64,000 nucleotides of DNA, from NCBI RefSeq assembly GCF_014873945.1, contig NZ_JADBEC010000001.1:2585501-2649500 (forward strand), in the 5' to 3' direction. Source of the DNA: Rhizobium viscosum (GTDB lineage: Bacteria > Pseudomonadota > Alphaproteobacteria > Rhizobiales > Rhizobiaceae). Position numbers and translations under genes: made by a program. Numbering within the stretch: position 1 is the stretch's first letter; each line of letters starts with the position of its first letter. Of the stretch, positions 1 through 8,963 are shown one piece after another. The notes beneath the pieces are model-generated. The model was not told the origin of the DNA and did not search any database. It worked only from the letters and a program-made list of their open reading frames with translations.

Positions 1-167
1 GGCGTTCCACCCGCCGTCGCCGGATACCAGAGCGTGATGTCCATGACGCCGCCGCGTCCGGGCACAGGGACCGAGAAAAAGGAAAGGCCGATAGTGTCAG
101 CCGTATGTGCCGGAGTGTTGGCGGCAAGAAGGCAGGCCGACAGCAGCAGGATGATAAGATGTATCAT
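1..167 (-). CDS. Alpha/beta hydrolase (dienelactone-hydrolase/PAF-acetylhydrolase type), N-terminal part only
   Basis: Only the first 55 codons are inside the window; the rest lies beyond the left edge. The protein starts MIHLIILLLSACLLAA, a hydrophobic export signal with a lipobox-like LSAC, so it may be a lipoprotein, although the n-region lacks basic residues. The mature part reads GRGGVMDITLWYPATAGGT. The phrase 'LWYPA' after a short beta strand is typical of secreted dienelactone-hydrolase-like or PAF-acetylhydrolase-like esterases. The catalytic residues are not visible, so the family call is an inference from this opening segment. The 134 bases between this start and the next gene hold nothing recognisable. 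Confidence 0.5.
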   Translation of the reverse strand, partial: MIHLIILLLSACLLAANTPAHTADTIGLSFFSVPVPGRGGVMDITLWYPATAGGT

Positions 168-301
168 GAAAACCTCGGAACGAAGACCGCCACACGGCGG
201 CGAGACGAGGTTTTCGCAGTTTCTCAGGCGAGCGAGACCCCGATCATGATCGAGGCCGTCGCCGATCGCGATCAGGGTCTTCGTCGTTAAGTTGCCAGCC
301 T

Positions 302-1276
302 TTAGCCGAAGCGCTCCAGCGCAGTCGTAAACACGTCGGCGTCGATGTTGCCGCCTGAGGTGACAACGATAGCCGTATCGCTGTCCAACTGGTCGCCATG
401 GAAGAGTGCAGCGGCAAGGGCAACGGCCCCGCCTGGCTCGACGACTATCTTGAGGCGGCTGAAGGCAAGTGCGACAGCGCGCAGTGCTTCATCGTCGGTG
501 ACGACAACGCCCTGTCCCGCCAGGCGTTTCAGGATCGGGAAGGTGATGTTGCCCGGTTGCGGCGTGACGATCGCATCGCAGATCGAGCCCGTGAGTGAAG
601 CATTGCGCTCGATCTTGCCCGAGGCAAGCGAGCGCGTCGTGTCGTCGAAGTTTTCCGGCTCGCAGGGACGGACGCGAAAACCCGGTGCGCTTGCTTCCAG
701 TGCCAGGGCGATGCCCGAACTCAGGCCGCCGCCGCCGCAGGGAACGAGGACTTCGGCATTCTTGACGCCTTCCTCTTCTGCCTGTTCGGCGATTTCCAGC
801 CCGGTGGTGCCCTGGCCCGCAATGACCAGAGGCTCATCGAAGGGCTTGATGAGCGTCAACCCGCGTTCGGCCGAAAGCTTCGCGCCGATCTCATCCCGGT
901 CTTCATTGGCGCGGTCGTAGAGCACCACTTCGGCGCCGAAGGCGCGCGTATTGGCGATCTTCAGCTTCGGAGCGTCGCTCGGCATGATGATGACGGAGGG
1001 GATGCCGTGCATGAGCGCGGCAAGGGCGACACCTTGTGCATGGTTGCCGGAGGAGAAGGCGATGACGCCTTTTTTGCGCAGTTCCGGATCGATACCCGAG
1101 ACGGCAGACCAGCCGCCGCGGAATTTGAAGGAGCCGGAATGCTGCAGGCATTCGGCCTTCACGAGCAGCCGCCGGCCGGCGATTTCATCGAGAAAGGGGG
1201 AGGAGAGAAGCGGCGTGCGCCGCGCATGACCGCGCAGGCGAGCCCGGGCGGCAACGATCATTTCAATGGAAGCCAT
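302..1276 (-). CDS. PLP-dependent threonine/serine dehydratase family protein
   Basis: A 324-residue fold-type II PLP enzyme, expected to deaminate L-threonine or L-serine (or a hydroxyaspartate) to the 2-oxo acid and ammonia in the cytosol. The PLP lysine is K51 in SGSFKFRGG. The phosphate-binding glycine loop appears as PCGGGGLSSG, and the C-terminal SGGN motif is present. There is no C-terminal ACT domain, so it is the short catabolic or racemase-like form rather than biosynthetic IlvA. I chose the ATG at 1276 (MASIEMI), preceded by AAGAGA; in-frame ATGs at 1306 and 1321 would add 10 or 15 unconserved-looking residues. The exact substrate cannot be read from the sequence. Confidence 0.8.
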   Translation of the reverse strand: MASIEMIVAARARLRGHARRTPLLSSPFLDEIAGRRLLVKAECLQHSGSFKFRGGWSAVSGIDPELRKKGVIAFSSGNHAQGVALAALMHGIPSVIIMPSDAPKLKIANTRAFGAEVVLYDRANEDRDEIGAKLSAERGLTLIKPFDEPLVIAGQGTTGLEIAEQAEEEGVKNAEVLVPCGGGGLSSGIALALEASAPGFRVRPCEPENFDDTTRSLASGKIERNASLTGSICDAIVTPQPGNITFPILKRLAGQGVVVTDDEALRAVALAFSRLKIVVEPGGAVALAAALFHGDQLDSDTAIVVTSGGNIDADVFTTALERFG

Positions 1277-1345
1277 GGGAATCTCTTTTTGCTTAATGCC
1301 GCTCATGCATAGAGCGCGCATCTTTGCTTGTGAACGGCGACTTTG

Positions 1346-2404
1346 TCACGGTGACATGAATATGACATTGGACGCCGCGCCACCCGATTCCCGCGGGACA
1401 CGCCGTTTTCTGAACTGTGTGGGGTTTTCGCCGTTCATGCGCGCGAATTCGCGATTGAAATTGGACTTGCTGATGAAACCGGAGTCGAACATCACCTGCG
1501 TTATCGGATGATCGGTGCCGACCAGCTGCTCGCAGGCGGCGCGGATGCGGAAGTCATTCACATATTGCGAGACGCTCATGCCGTGGATGCGGTTGACAGC
1601 GGTGGAGACGCGCCGGGCCGGGAGATTCATCTTGCGGGCAATGCGGGTGAGATTGAGATCGGGATCCCGATAGAGTTGGCGGGCGCGCATCAGCGTATCG
1701 AGGGCAGCAGCGACGGCCCCGTCTTCTTCCGTTGCCGGCGGCGGCGGTGGCTCCTCAGATGTCGCTTCCATGCTGCTGCCGCCACTCGCTACCGAAGCGG
1801 CGGTGCCCAGGATCAGCAGCGCAATGACATTGCCGAGTGCGACGATGGCGCCTGCATGAGTGCCGCCGGTCTTGGTGAAATCGAAGCTGATGATGACGTC
1901 GGTGACGGCGGAGGCGATGAGGGCAAAGCCCGTGATCTGCAGCGAACGATAGGACAGCACTGCACCGTCAAGGCGGGAGGTGACGAGCGCATCTGGACCA
2001 TGCCGGGCAAGCCAGAGCAGCGCTGCACCATAACCAAGGAAGATCAGGATAATGGCGAGACTGATCGGCTCTGGATACAGCGCGATCAAGACGACGATTG
2101 AGGCCGTCGGCAAAAGGTGCGGCCAGAAACGGAAAAGGGTGGGTTGCTCTTCCATGGCAAGCCCCTTGAAGCAGACCCAGGCGAGGGCCGCGATCGTTGT
2201 CGCGATCAACGACTGAATCGGCATGATCGCAATGACGTCGTAACCCCAGCGGATGCCGATCACCACGGATTGGAGGACGTAGAATCCGATCAGCAGCAGG
2301 AAAGGCCGCTTTTCGGCGAGCGATCCGTCTCCCTGCCGCAGCATGCGGATGAGCACGATGGCAAGCAGCAGAGCCACGACGAAGGGCAGGGGAACGAAGA
2401 TCAT
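1346..2404 (-). CDS. AraC-family regulator with N-terminal membrane domain
   Basis: This 352-residue protein has six or seven hydrophobic helices in its first 210 residues, then a linker rich in proline and acid (EEPPPPPATEEDG). A C-terminal AraC/XylS DNA-binding domain of about 100 residues follows, with the second helix-turn-helix in ITQVMFDSGFISKSNFNREF and the closing FARMNGENPTQFRKRR. It is expected to sit in the inner membrane with the DNA-binding domain in the cytosol, so it could pass an envelope signal directly to DNA. It is divergent from the exported protein at 2554, with 149 bases between them, which suggests that gene as a target. The inducing signal is unknown. Confidence 0.85.
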   Translation of the reverse strand: MIFVPLPFVVALLLAIVLIRMLRQGDGSLAEKRPFLLLIGFYVLQSVVIGIRWGYDVIAIMPIQSLIATTIAALAWVCFKGLAMEEQPTLFRFWPHLLPTASIVVLIALYPEPISLAIILIFLGYGAALLWLARHGPDALVTSRLDGAVLSYRSLQITGFALIASAVTDVIISFDFTKTGGTHAGAIVALGNVIALLILGTAASVASGGSSMEATSEEPPPPPATEEDGAVAAALDTLMRARQLYRDPDLNLTRIARKMNLPARRVSTAVNRIHGMSVSQYVNDFRIRAACEQLVGTDHPITQVMFDSGFISKSNFNREFARMNGENPTQFRKRRVPRESGGAASNVIFMSP

Positions 2405-2553
2405 CGGCGATATCCGGCAGCAACAATGATCCCAGAATGAACCCGATTGCGTTCGCGGTCGACCCGGATCGTGATCGAGGTCTCAAAATAGGGGCTGAAA
2501 ATCCATCCTGAAACTGTCCTCGACGGGAGGGCTTCATTCATGGACGGATTTCG

Positions 2554-3261
2554 ATGATCATTCTTCTTGTGATGCCGGTGCTTCTGGCAGCCACCACTTC
2601 TGCACTGCCGGATAAGGTATCGACCACAGCAATGCCCGATCTTTCCGGCGTGCGTGCGGTTGCTATCAGTGGCGATGCCAGCTCGATCAACATCACCACG
2701 CGAAGTGATCAGCCCTACGGCGCGTCGCTGAGCGGGCGGCGGAAAGGCTGGTTCTCATCCTGGTATTCAAGCTGGTACTTTGCCGATTGTCGCGACAATA
2801 GTGATATGCGGGTTGATGGTTCGGTGTTGCATATCGATATCGCTGCATCATCCTGGCTGGACCCATCCGACTGCGTGGTTGAGGTCAATGCCAACGTACC
2901 TGCCGGTGCAGCCCTCCGGATCGATCAGAGCGCCTTCAGCGCAAGGCTCATTGGTCATTTTTCCGAGCTTGCTATTGCTGGAAAGGCGGCCGACATCACC
3001 CTCGACGGTCATGCCAGCGGCATCGATATCCGTGCGGATGCCGTGAAGGCTTCCCTCGACTTCGACAGGGTCGAAGCGGATGAAAACGTGTCGATCCGCG
3101 CTCGCGCACTCGATGCCTATCTCGGCTTCGGAGACAATGTGCCGGTCGACTACAAGGTAACGGCGCAGGCTTCCTGGGTCGACGCCCGGCAGCCAAGTGT
3201 GCCGGGCGCAAAACCGCATGTCGAGATCGACGGCGATTTCGTTCGGGTGAGAATCCGCTGA
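2554..3261 (+). CDS. Exported beta-rich protein, DUF4097/putative-adhesin-like
   Basis: A 235-residue protein with a short N-terminal hydrophobic signal (MIILLVMPVLLAATTSA) and then repeating short beta strands alternating with glycine/aspartate turns (for example RAVAISGDASSINITTRSD and LAIAGKAADITLDGHASGIDIRADA). This resembles the right-handed beta-solenoid of DUF4097-type putative adhesins. Two cysteines (FADCRD and PSDCVV) could form a periplasmic disulfide. It is probably periplasmic or surface exposed; no enzymatic motif is visible. It is divergent from the membrane-anchored AraC regulator and ends 9 bases from the convergent ggt gene. The family call is by pattern only. Confidence 0.55.
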   Translation: MIILLVMPVLLAATTSALPDKVSTTAMPDLSGVRAVAISGDASSINITTRSDQPYGASLSGRRKGWFSSWYSSWYFADCRDNSDMRVDGSVLHIDIAASSWLDPSDCVVEVNANVPAGAALRIDQSAFSARLIGHFSELAIAGKAADITLDGHASGIDIRADAVKASLDFDRVEADENVSIRARALDAYLGFGDNVPVDYKVTAQASWVDARQPSVPGAKPHVEIDGDFVRVRIR

Positions 3262-3270
3262 GGCGCTTGC

Positions 3271-5013
3271 TCAATAGCCGTTGGCGGAACCTTCAATTGC
3301 GCGACTGTCCATCGCGCCGTTGTAACGGGCGCCGCCGCCCTTCTCGATCGCCGCAAGGCTCTTGCCGCCGACGAGAATACCGGCTGCCTGGCCCCAGACG
3401 GGCGTATTATTGCCGGCATCGAACTTGTAACCCATTGCGGCAAGCGCCTTTTCGGTATCCGGCGAGAGGGCGTAGGGCTCCAGGTAGACCGTGTCCGGCT
3501 GCCACTGGTGATGAATGCGCGGAGCATTGACCGCCTGGCTGATGTCCATGCCAAAATCGACGACGTTGAGGATGGCTTCCAGGGTGATGGTGATGATGCG
3601 CGAACCACCGGGGCTGCCGATCACCATGAAGGGCTTGCCGTCCTTGGTGACGATCGTCGGGCTCATGGAGGAGAGCGGCGTCTTCTTTGGGGCGATGGCA
3701 TTGGCCTCACCCTGGACGAGGCCGTAGAGGTTCGGTACGCCCGGCTTGGAAGTAAAATCATCCATCTCGTTGTTGAGCAGCACGCCGGTGCCAGGTGCGA
3801 CGACACCGGCGCCGAAGGAGCCGTTCAGCGTATAGGTCACGGCAACTGCATTGCCCTCATCATCAATGATTGAATAATGGGTCGTCTCGGTGCTTTCCTT
3901 GCCGCCGAGCGGCTTCAGATTGGCGGACGTGCCGGCCCTGTACGGATCGATCTTGGCACGAATTGATGCCGCATAACTTCTGTCCAGCAGTTTGGAGATG
4001 GGATTGTCGATGAAATCAGGGTCGCCGAGTGCGGCGTTGCGGTCCACATAGGCATAACGCATGGCCTCGACCATGATGTGCACGGTTTCGGCCGATCCGT
4101 AACCGAGATAAGAGAGCGGATAGCCTTCGAGAACGTTCAGGATCTCGCAGATGATGACGCCGCCGGAGGAGGGCGGCGGCGAGGAAATGATGTCATAGCC
4201 GCGATAATTGCACTCGATCGGCTTTAGTTCCCGCACCTTGTACTGCTCGAAATCCTCCTTGGCGAGAATGCCGCCCCTGGCCTGACTGGCCTTGACGATC
4301 GCCTCAGCCGGCGCGCCCTTGTAGAAGGCGTCGGGGCCTTTCTCCGAGATCGATTGCAGGACGGCAGCGAGATCAGGCTGCACCAGTTTCTCACCGGACA
4401 CATAGGGGCTGCCATCGGTTTTCAGGAAGATTTTTGCGGCCTCTTCGTCCTTGGCGAGCCGTTTGGCGCCACTCGCGAAAGAGGCTGCATCGCCCTGTTC
4501 CAGGGTAAAGCCTTCCTTTGCATATTTTAAGGCCGGGGCGATCAGTTCTTCACGCTTTCTGGTGCCGTATCTCTCCCGGGCTGTCTCAAAGCCCATGACC
4601 GAACCCGGTGTGCCGACGGCCAGATAGCCGTCGAGACTGGCGCGCGGGACGATATCGCCTTTGGCATCGAGATACATGGTCTTGGTTGCCGCGAGCGGTG
4701 CGCGTTCGCGGAAATCTAGGAAGGTGGTTTTTCCATCCTTCATCCGGATCGTCATGAAACCACCGCCACCAAGATTACCGGCCGTCGGATAGACGACGGC
4801 CAGCGCATAACCGACCGCGACCGCGGCATCGACGGCATTGCCGCCGCTCTTCAGCACGTCGACGCCGACATCGGTTGCCAGATGCTGGGCGGCGACGACC
4901 ATGCCATGCTCGGCCTCGACAGGTGCCGGCGAGGCGGCAAAAGCCGATAGCGGCGCTACGCAAAGCGAGATGGCGGCGAGAATGGCGACGGATCGTCTGC
5001 GAATGCAGTCCAT
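3271..5013 (-). CDS. ggt: Gamma-glutamyltransferase (glutathione hydrolase)
   Basis: A 580-residue periplasmic Ntn-hydrolase that cleaves the gamma-glutamyl bond of glutathione and transfers it to water or amino acids. A Sec signal peptide (RRRSVAILAAISLCVAPLSAFAA) is followed by the large subunit. Autocleavage is expected before Thr377 in the TTHYS motif, giving the catalytic small subunit. The substrate-binding PLSSMSPTIV and GSPGGSRI motifs are present. Length equals the E. coli enzyme. The start at 5013 has GAGGGG just upstream; the longer open frame to 5157 adds a non-signal sequence and is unlikely. It converges on the exported protein ending at 3261. Confidence 0.93.
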   Translation of the reverse strand: MDCIRRRSVAILAAISLCVAPLSAFAASPAPVEAEHGMVVAAQHLATDVGVDVLKSGGNAVDAAVAVGYALAVVYPTAGNLGGGGFMTIRMKDGKTTFLDFRERAPLAATKTMYLDAKGDIVPRASLDGYLAVGTPGSVMGFETARERYGTRKREELIAPALKYAKEGFTLEQGDAASFASGAKRLAKDEEAAKIFLKTDGSPYVSGEKLVQPDLAAVLQSISEKGPDAFYKGAPAEAIVKASQARGGILAKEDFEQYKVRELKPIECNYRGYDIISSPPPSSGGVIICEILNVLEGYPLSYLGYGSAETVHIMVEAMRYAYVDRNAALGDPDFIDNPISKLLDRSYAASIRAKIDPYRAGTSANLKPLGGKESTETTHYSIIDDEGNAVAVTYTLNGSFGAGVVAPGTGVLLNNEMDDFTSKPGVPNLYGLVQGEANAIAPKKTPLSSMSPTIVTKDGKPFMVIGSPGGSRIITITLEAILNVVDFGMDISQAVNAPRIHHQWQPDTVYLEPYALSPDTEKALAAMGYKFDAGNNTPVWGQAAGILVGGKSLAAIEKGGGARYNGAMDSRAIEGSANGY

Positions 5014-5146
5014 GATTTTCCCCTCGGAGGACGGCGACGGGAAAGATATGGCGTCAATTCGACCGCAGACAATGATCAGGCGAGAAGCTCGGCGAGTTTC
5101 CGGTTCGTGTCGTGCTCGTCGAGAGGCGTGTAGACGATCAGCTTCA

Positions 5147-5289
5147 TGAGTGGTCACGTCCTGACCTGCGATGGCGGCTTCACCTCGGCACTTGAACGCT
5201 CAGACAGTCCCGCCGACGGCTTCCTCAGCGCTGCCTCCATTCACGGTGCGGAATATACGATCGACGATGGCACCGTTCCGACCGTCTGA
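5147..5289 (+). pseudogene. Possible remnant of an SDR C-terminus
   Basis: A 47-codon plus-strand frame begins MSGHVLTCDGGFTSAL, which matches the usual C-terminal end of short-chain dehydrogenases (TGxxLxxDGG). The frame upstream of 5147 is closed by a stop (TAG) at 5132-5134 and shows no SDR sequence. On the minus strand the same stretch holds a 23-codon frame starting MKLIVYTPLDEHDT that stops at once. The 3' part overlaps the hydrolase gene at 5241. It may be decayed gene debris or a chance match; only one motif supports it. Confidence 0.2.
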
Positions 5290-6290
5290 TTGATGGAAGA
5301 GCCGGCAAGCCGCTCTTCTGCCTTGCGGGCAATTGCTGCAAGGTCGCGCGGTTTGCCGGCGATCTTCTCCATGGCGGCAATGGCGACGTCGGTCGCAAGG
5401 TAGTCAGGCTTGTGGCCGACGCCTCTGACCGTGACGAGCTCCGAACCCCTGATATCCCGCGCCAATCCACGCGAATGCAGATGCTCCCAGACGATCTCGT
5501 CCCTGTCACCGGTGATGATGACGGTTGGCGCGGATATTTCGGAATAGTGCGGCGCGTTGGCTGTCAGATATTCATGAAGCCGTTTGAAGTCGGTGGCGTT
5601 GTTGTAGAAGGCACGCGGCCGCAGCACCAGCGACGGACCGGTCTTGGAGACGTAATCGAGAGGCCGGGGATTGGGATGGAAGACATTCAGCGTGCCACGT
5701 TCCAGCCGTCGTAGGCCGAGGGGCACGACGACCGCATGATTGAAGAGCCAGCCGACAAACGGTGTCGTCGCGACATGATAATACCAATCAATGCCGCCTG
5801 GCCATGGATGGGAGGCCGGCGCGAGGAATAACAGGCCGGCTGTCTTGTCGGGATGGCGCACGCCAAAGGCCGCTGCGATTGCGCCGCCGAAGGAATGGCC
5901 GATGATGACAGCCTTTTCGATGCCACGCTTTTCCATCAGTTTGGCAATGGCGTCGGCCTGGCCTGATGGCAGCGCGTTTTCCGGCCCGCCGCGTTCCGAG
6001 TAGCCGTGACCGGGGCGATCGACGAAGAGAATCTCGGCGCGGCCTTCCAGAGGCTCGCGAAAGGCGCCGGTCTGGTCGAGCAAATTGCCGCTTGCGCCAT
6101 GAATGAAGACCAGGGGCGGAAGATCGGCGGTGCCAGGGCGCGGAACATGCACGGCATTCATGCGATAGCCGCCGATATCGGTCAACTCGCCGATGTTGGG
6201 ATAGGCGTGTTCGAACTGGCGGGCCTTGTAGGAAGAATAGCCGATGGCGGCAGCAATGGGGGCGAGGAGGGCAGAGATTTCGGCAAGCAT
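5241..6290 (-). CDS. Alpha/beta hydrolase
   Basis: A 349-residue alpha/beta-hydrolase-fold enzyme. The oxyanion-hole segment is FIHGASGN, the nucleophile elbow is GHSFGG with Ser133, the acid is in VIITGDRDEIV and the histidine in GVGHKPD, so the triad is complete. A hydrophobic N-terminus (ISALLAPIAAAIGYSSY) could anchor it to the membrane or act as an uncleaved signal. Substrate is unknown; esterase, lipase-like or dehalogenase-like activities are all possible. Its 3' end lies beside apparent gene debris at 5147-5289. It is transcribed the same way as ggt but 227 bases upstream, so it is probably a separate unit. Confidence 0.8.
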   Translation of the reverse strand: MLAEISALLAPIAAAIGYSSYKARQFEHAYPNIGELTDIGGYRMNAVHVPRPGTADLPPLVFIHGASGNLLDQTGAFREPLEGRAEILFVDRPGHGYSERGGPENALPSGQADAIAKLMEKRGIEKAVIIGHSFGGAIAAAFGVRHPDKTAGLLFLAPASHPWPGGIDWYYHVATTPFVGWLFNHAVVVPLGLRRLERGTLNVFHPNPRPLDYVSKTGPSLVLRPRAFYNNATDFKRLHEYLTANAPHYSEISAPTVIITGDRDEIVWEHLHSRGLARDIRGSELVTVRGVGHKPDYLATDVAIAAMEKIAGKPRDLAAIARKAEERLAGSSINQTVGTVPSSIVYSAP

Positions 6291-6368
6291 GGCACTAACC
6301 GCACAGTGACGACATCATTGAGCTAAGATTGTGCGCCTTCCTACGCCGTCAAGTGCGCGCCGGATCTG

Positions 6369-6986
6369 TCAGGTGCGGCTGCCGGCAAGCTTTTCCGAGA
6401 GTGTGCTGACCTGCTCCTGCGCGGTGCGATCGGCGGGGTAGATATCCAGAACGCGCTCCCAGGCCTTGAGGGTGATCTCGTCATTGCCCGTGGTGGCGAG
6501 GATAGCCGCCATGCCTGACAGCGCGCCGAAATGGCGGGGCTCGATCTTCAGCACCTGTTCGATATCGGCCATCGACTTGCGATAATTGCCGAGCACGAAG
6601 TTCAGCGTTGCACGACGGTTCCAGCTTTCGGCATAGGTGGGTTTCAGAGCGATGGCTTCATCGAGAAAATCCAGCGCTGCCGGATTGCGCTTTTCCTCGA
6701 TCGCCTTGTCGGCCCATTGCATCAGGAGATTGATCGTCGCGCTGTTGGAATCGTTCCATTCCATGCGGATCTGATTGGCGATACCGCTTGCCTTGTCGGG
6801 GTCGCGCTCACGCTTCAGCTGCCCATAGAGCTGGTCGAGACGCTGCTTTGGAGACGAAGCGGAATCAGCCGGCTGTTCGACGATAACGTCCTTCTGCTGA
6901 GCCATGGCGGGGAGAGCAGGAGCGAACAGGGTGAGGGCAAGCGGCAGCGCCGCTGAGGTCAAGGCAAAAAAGCGCATGGCGGACAT
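6369..6986 (-). CDS. Exported TPR-repeat protein
   Basis: A 205-residue protein with a clear Sec signal peptide (MRFFALTSAALPLALTLFAPALPAMAQQ) followed by about four tetratricopeptide repeats (for example AIALKPTYAESWNRRATLNFVLGNYRKSMADIEQVLKIEPRHFGALSGMAAI, given here only to mark the repeat register at roughly residues 110-165). It should be a periplasmic scaffold or assembly factor. I start it at the ATG at 6986; the ATG at 6977 is equally possible and would give the same mature protein. The longer open frame to 7085 has no signal peptide. No catalytic motif is visible and the partner is unknown. Confidence 0.7.
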   Translation of the reverse strand: MSAMRFFALTSAALPLALTLFAPALPAMAQQKDVIVEQPADSASSPKQRLDQLYGQLKRERDPDKASGIANQIRMEWNDSNSATINLLMQWADKAIEEKRNPAALDFLDEAIALKPTYAESWNRRATLNFVLGNYRKSMADIEQVLKIEPRHFGALSGMAAILATTGNDEITLKAWERVLDIYPADRTAQEQVSTLSEKLAGSRT

Positions 6987-7085
6987 ATTAGCCCGCCATC
7001 GCTGAAGATCAAACAAATTTGGCGTGATCACCGAAGCGACCAACCGATATGCCCGCCTGAGGGCAGGCAAACCGGATACGCGCAA

Positions 7086-7211
7086 TCAGCCCTGACGAGC
7101 CTTGTAGCGCGGGTTCTGCTTGTTGATGATGTAGATGCGGCCCTTGCGACGAACGAGACGGTTGTCACGATGACGCGCCTTGAGCGACTTGAGCGAATTC
7201 TTGATCTTCAT
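7086..7211 (-). CDS. rpmJ: 50S ribosomal protein L36
   Basis: A 41-residue, very basic protein beginning [18 protein letters not shown] and ending [12 protein letters not shown]. This is the alphaproteobacterial L36 form without the zinc-binding cysteines of the classical C+ type. It belongs to the large ribosomal subunit near the peptidyl-transferase region. It stands alone in its orientation between the TPR protein gene and the purEK operon terminator, as is usual for rpmJ in rhizobia. It is too short to be found by simple long-ORF criteria, but the sequence is unmistakable. Confidence 0.93.
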   Translation of the reverse strand: MKIKNSLKSLKARHRDNRLVRRKGRIYIINKQNPRYKARQG

Positions 7212-7259
7212 TTTTCTGATCCGCGATGTTTCTGGGGGAATTCACATTCGCCCGTGTCT

Positions 7260-7293
7260 TTTAACAATCAAAAGCGCGCCGGCTGGGCGCGCT
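7260..7293 (-). terminator. Rho-independent terminator of purEK
   Basis: Read on the minus strand, an 8-bp GC-rich stem (AGCGCGCC/GGCGCGCT, 5-base loop, 7273-7293) is followed by TTTTGATTGTT. It lies about 100 bases past the purK stop codon and upstream of rpmJ. Confidence 0.8.
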
Positions 7294-7388
7294 CTTTAGG
7301 TGGGGGAGCAGATAACCCGACCTCCGCCTTGTGTCAACCACGTGAAGGCTTTTTTCCGTGGGTTTCAGGCGCTGGCCGGGTAAACGGC

Positions 7389-8453
7389 TCAGCAGGCTTT
7401 GCCCGTCAGCCTCGTCACGTGGCCCATCTTCCGGCCGGCGCGCGCCTCGGTCTTGCCGTAGAGGTGCACCAGCGTATCGTCGCGCTTCAGCCAGTCCGGA
7501 ACGCCGAGGATATCGTCGCCGATCAGGTTCTGCATCACGCAATCGGAATGGCGGTGCGGATTGCCAAGCGGCAGGCCGGCGACGGCGCGGATATGCTGCT
7601 CGAATTGCGAGACGACGCAGGCAGCTTCCGTCCAGTGGCCGGAATTGTGGACGCGAGGCGCCATCTCGTTGGCGATCAGGCTGCCATCGGCCAGCACGAA
7701 GAACTCGATGCCGATGACGCCGACATAGTCGAGCGCGGTGAGAATCTGTTCGGCAGCCTTGCGCGCCGCATCGGCGGTGGCGGCGGAGATTGTCGCCGGA
7801 ATTGTCGAGGTATGCAGGATGCCGTTGCGGTGCACGTTTTCGGCCGGGTCGAAGCAGAGCACAGTGCCGTCGGCGGCGCGGGCGGCGATGATCGAGACCT
7901 CCCGTTCGAAGGCGACAAAGCTTTCGAGGATGAGGGGCACCGAGCCAAGCTCCGCATAGGCGCCATCAGGAGTGTCAGCCGGCGAGCGGAACACCTTCTG
8001 GCCCTTGCCGTCATAGCCGAGGCGGCGGGTTTTCAGCACGCCCTGGCCGGCGAAATCCGCCAGCGCCGAATCGAGGTCGGCCTGACTGTCGATGGCATGG
8101 AAACGCGCCGTCGGGATGCCGCAACCATTGATGAAGCGCTTTTCGATCAGCCGGTCCTGTGCAGCTTCCAGCGCCCTCGGCGGCGGATAGACCGGCACGC
8201 TCTTTGCCAGCATTTCGGCAGCGGCGACAGGCACATTCTCGAATTCGTAGGTTACGACATCGCAGAGCCCGGCCAGTTCGGCGAGCGCCGAAGGATCATC
8301 ATAGGCGGCAACGATCTGCTGGTTGGCGAACTGAGCAGCGGGGCTGTCGGCCTGCGGCTCCAATATGATTGTGCGGAAATTCAGCCGTGCTGCGGTCATG
8401 GCAAGCATGCGGCCGAGCTGGCCGCCGCCGATGATGCCTATCGTCCTGACCAT
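7389..8453 (-). CDS. purK: N5-carboxyaminoimidazole ribonucleotide synthase
   Basis: A 354-residue ATP-grasp enzyme that uses ATP and bicarbonate to convert AIR to N5-CAIR in purine biosynthesis. The N-terminal GIIGGGQLGRM, the ATP-grasp segment TRRLGYDGKGQ and the metal site EMAPRVHNSGHWT are all present. Its ATG overlaps the purE stop codon (TGATG), so the two genes are translationally coupled. Product passes directly to PurE. Length is normal for the family. Confidence 0.96.
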   Translation of the reverse strand: MVRTIGIIGGGQLGRMLAMTAARLNFRTIILEPQADSPAAQFANQQIVAAYDDPSALAELAGLCDVVTYEFENVPVAAAEMLAKSVPVYPPPRALEAAQDRLIEKRFINGCGIPTARFHAIDSQADLDSALADFAGQGVLKTRRLGYDGKGQKVFRSPADTPDGAYAELGSVPLILESFVAFEREVSIIAARAADGTVLCFDPAENVHRNGILHTSTIPATISAATADAARKAAEQILTALDYVGVIGIEFFVLADGSLIANEMAPRVHNSGHWTEAACVVSQFEQHIRAVAGLPLGNPHRHSDCVMQNLIGDDILGVPDWLKRDDTLVHLYGKTEARAGRKMGHVTRLTGKAC

Positions 8454-8953
8454 CAGAGATCGTCCATCGGATATTCGGCGACGGAGGCGCTCTGGCGCTC
8501 ACGCCATTCGTCGAGGCGCTCCGCGATCTCCTCGTCCGAGAGGGCAAGGACCGCCGCAGCAAGAAGTGCTGCATTGATCGCGCCGGCCTTGCCAATGGCA
8601 AGCGTGCCGACGGGAATGCCGCCCGGCATCTGGACGATGGACAGCAGGCTGTCCTGGCCGGACATGGTCTTAGACTGCACGGGCACGCCGAAAACCGGCA
8701 GCGGCGTCATGGCCGCCGTCATGCCCGGAAGGTGAGCCGCGCCGCCTGCGCCTGCGATGATGACCTTGAAGCCCTCGGCGCGTGCGCCCTTGGCGAAGTT
8801 TACGAGCCGGTCGGGTGTGCGATGAGCCGAGATGATGCGCGCGTCATACTCGATTTCCAGCGCTTCCAGCGTATCGGCAGCATTCTTCATGGTTTCCCAA
8901 TCGGACTGGCTGCCCATGATGATGGCGACTGGTGGTCTGTCTGGCATCGTCAC
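8453..8953 (-). CDS. purE: N5-CAIR mutase (AIR carboxylase catalytic subunit)
   Basis: A 166-residue class I PurE that moves the carboxyl group of N5-CAIR to C4 to give CAIR. The motifs [17 protein letters not shown] (catalytic histidine), [11 protein letters not shown] and [14 protein letters not shown] are intact. The GTG at 8953 is 5-6 bases behind AAGGAA and is my preferred start; the ATG at 8947 would drop two residues. It is the first gene of the purE-purK unit. The DUF465 gene stops 10 bases from it in the same direction upstream-to-downstream order, so all three could be co-transcribed. Confidence 0.96.
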   Translation of the reverse strand: MTMPDRPPVAIIMGSQSDWETMKNAADTLEALEIEYDARIISAHRTPDRLVNFAKGARAEGFKVIIAGAGGAAHLPGMTAAMTPLPVFGVPVQSKTMSGQDSLLSIVQMPGGIPVGTLAIGKAGAINAALLAAAVLALSDEEIAERLDEWRERQSASVAEYPMDDL

Positions 8954-8963
8954 AATCGTTCCT

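Noticed and set aside
7170..8735. Long plus-strand open frame of 521 codons
   Set aside because: It lies antisense to purK and purE, whose protein motifs are intact; the frame has no recognisable motif and reflects GC-rich codon structure.
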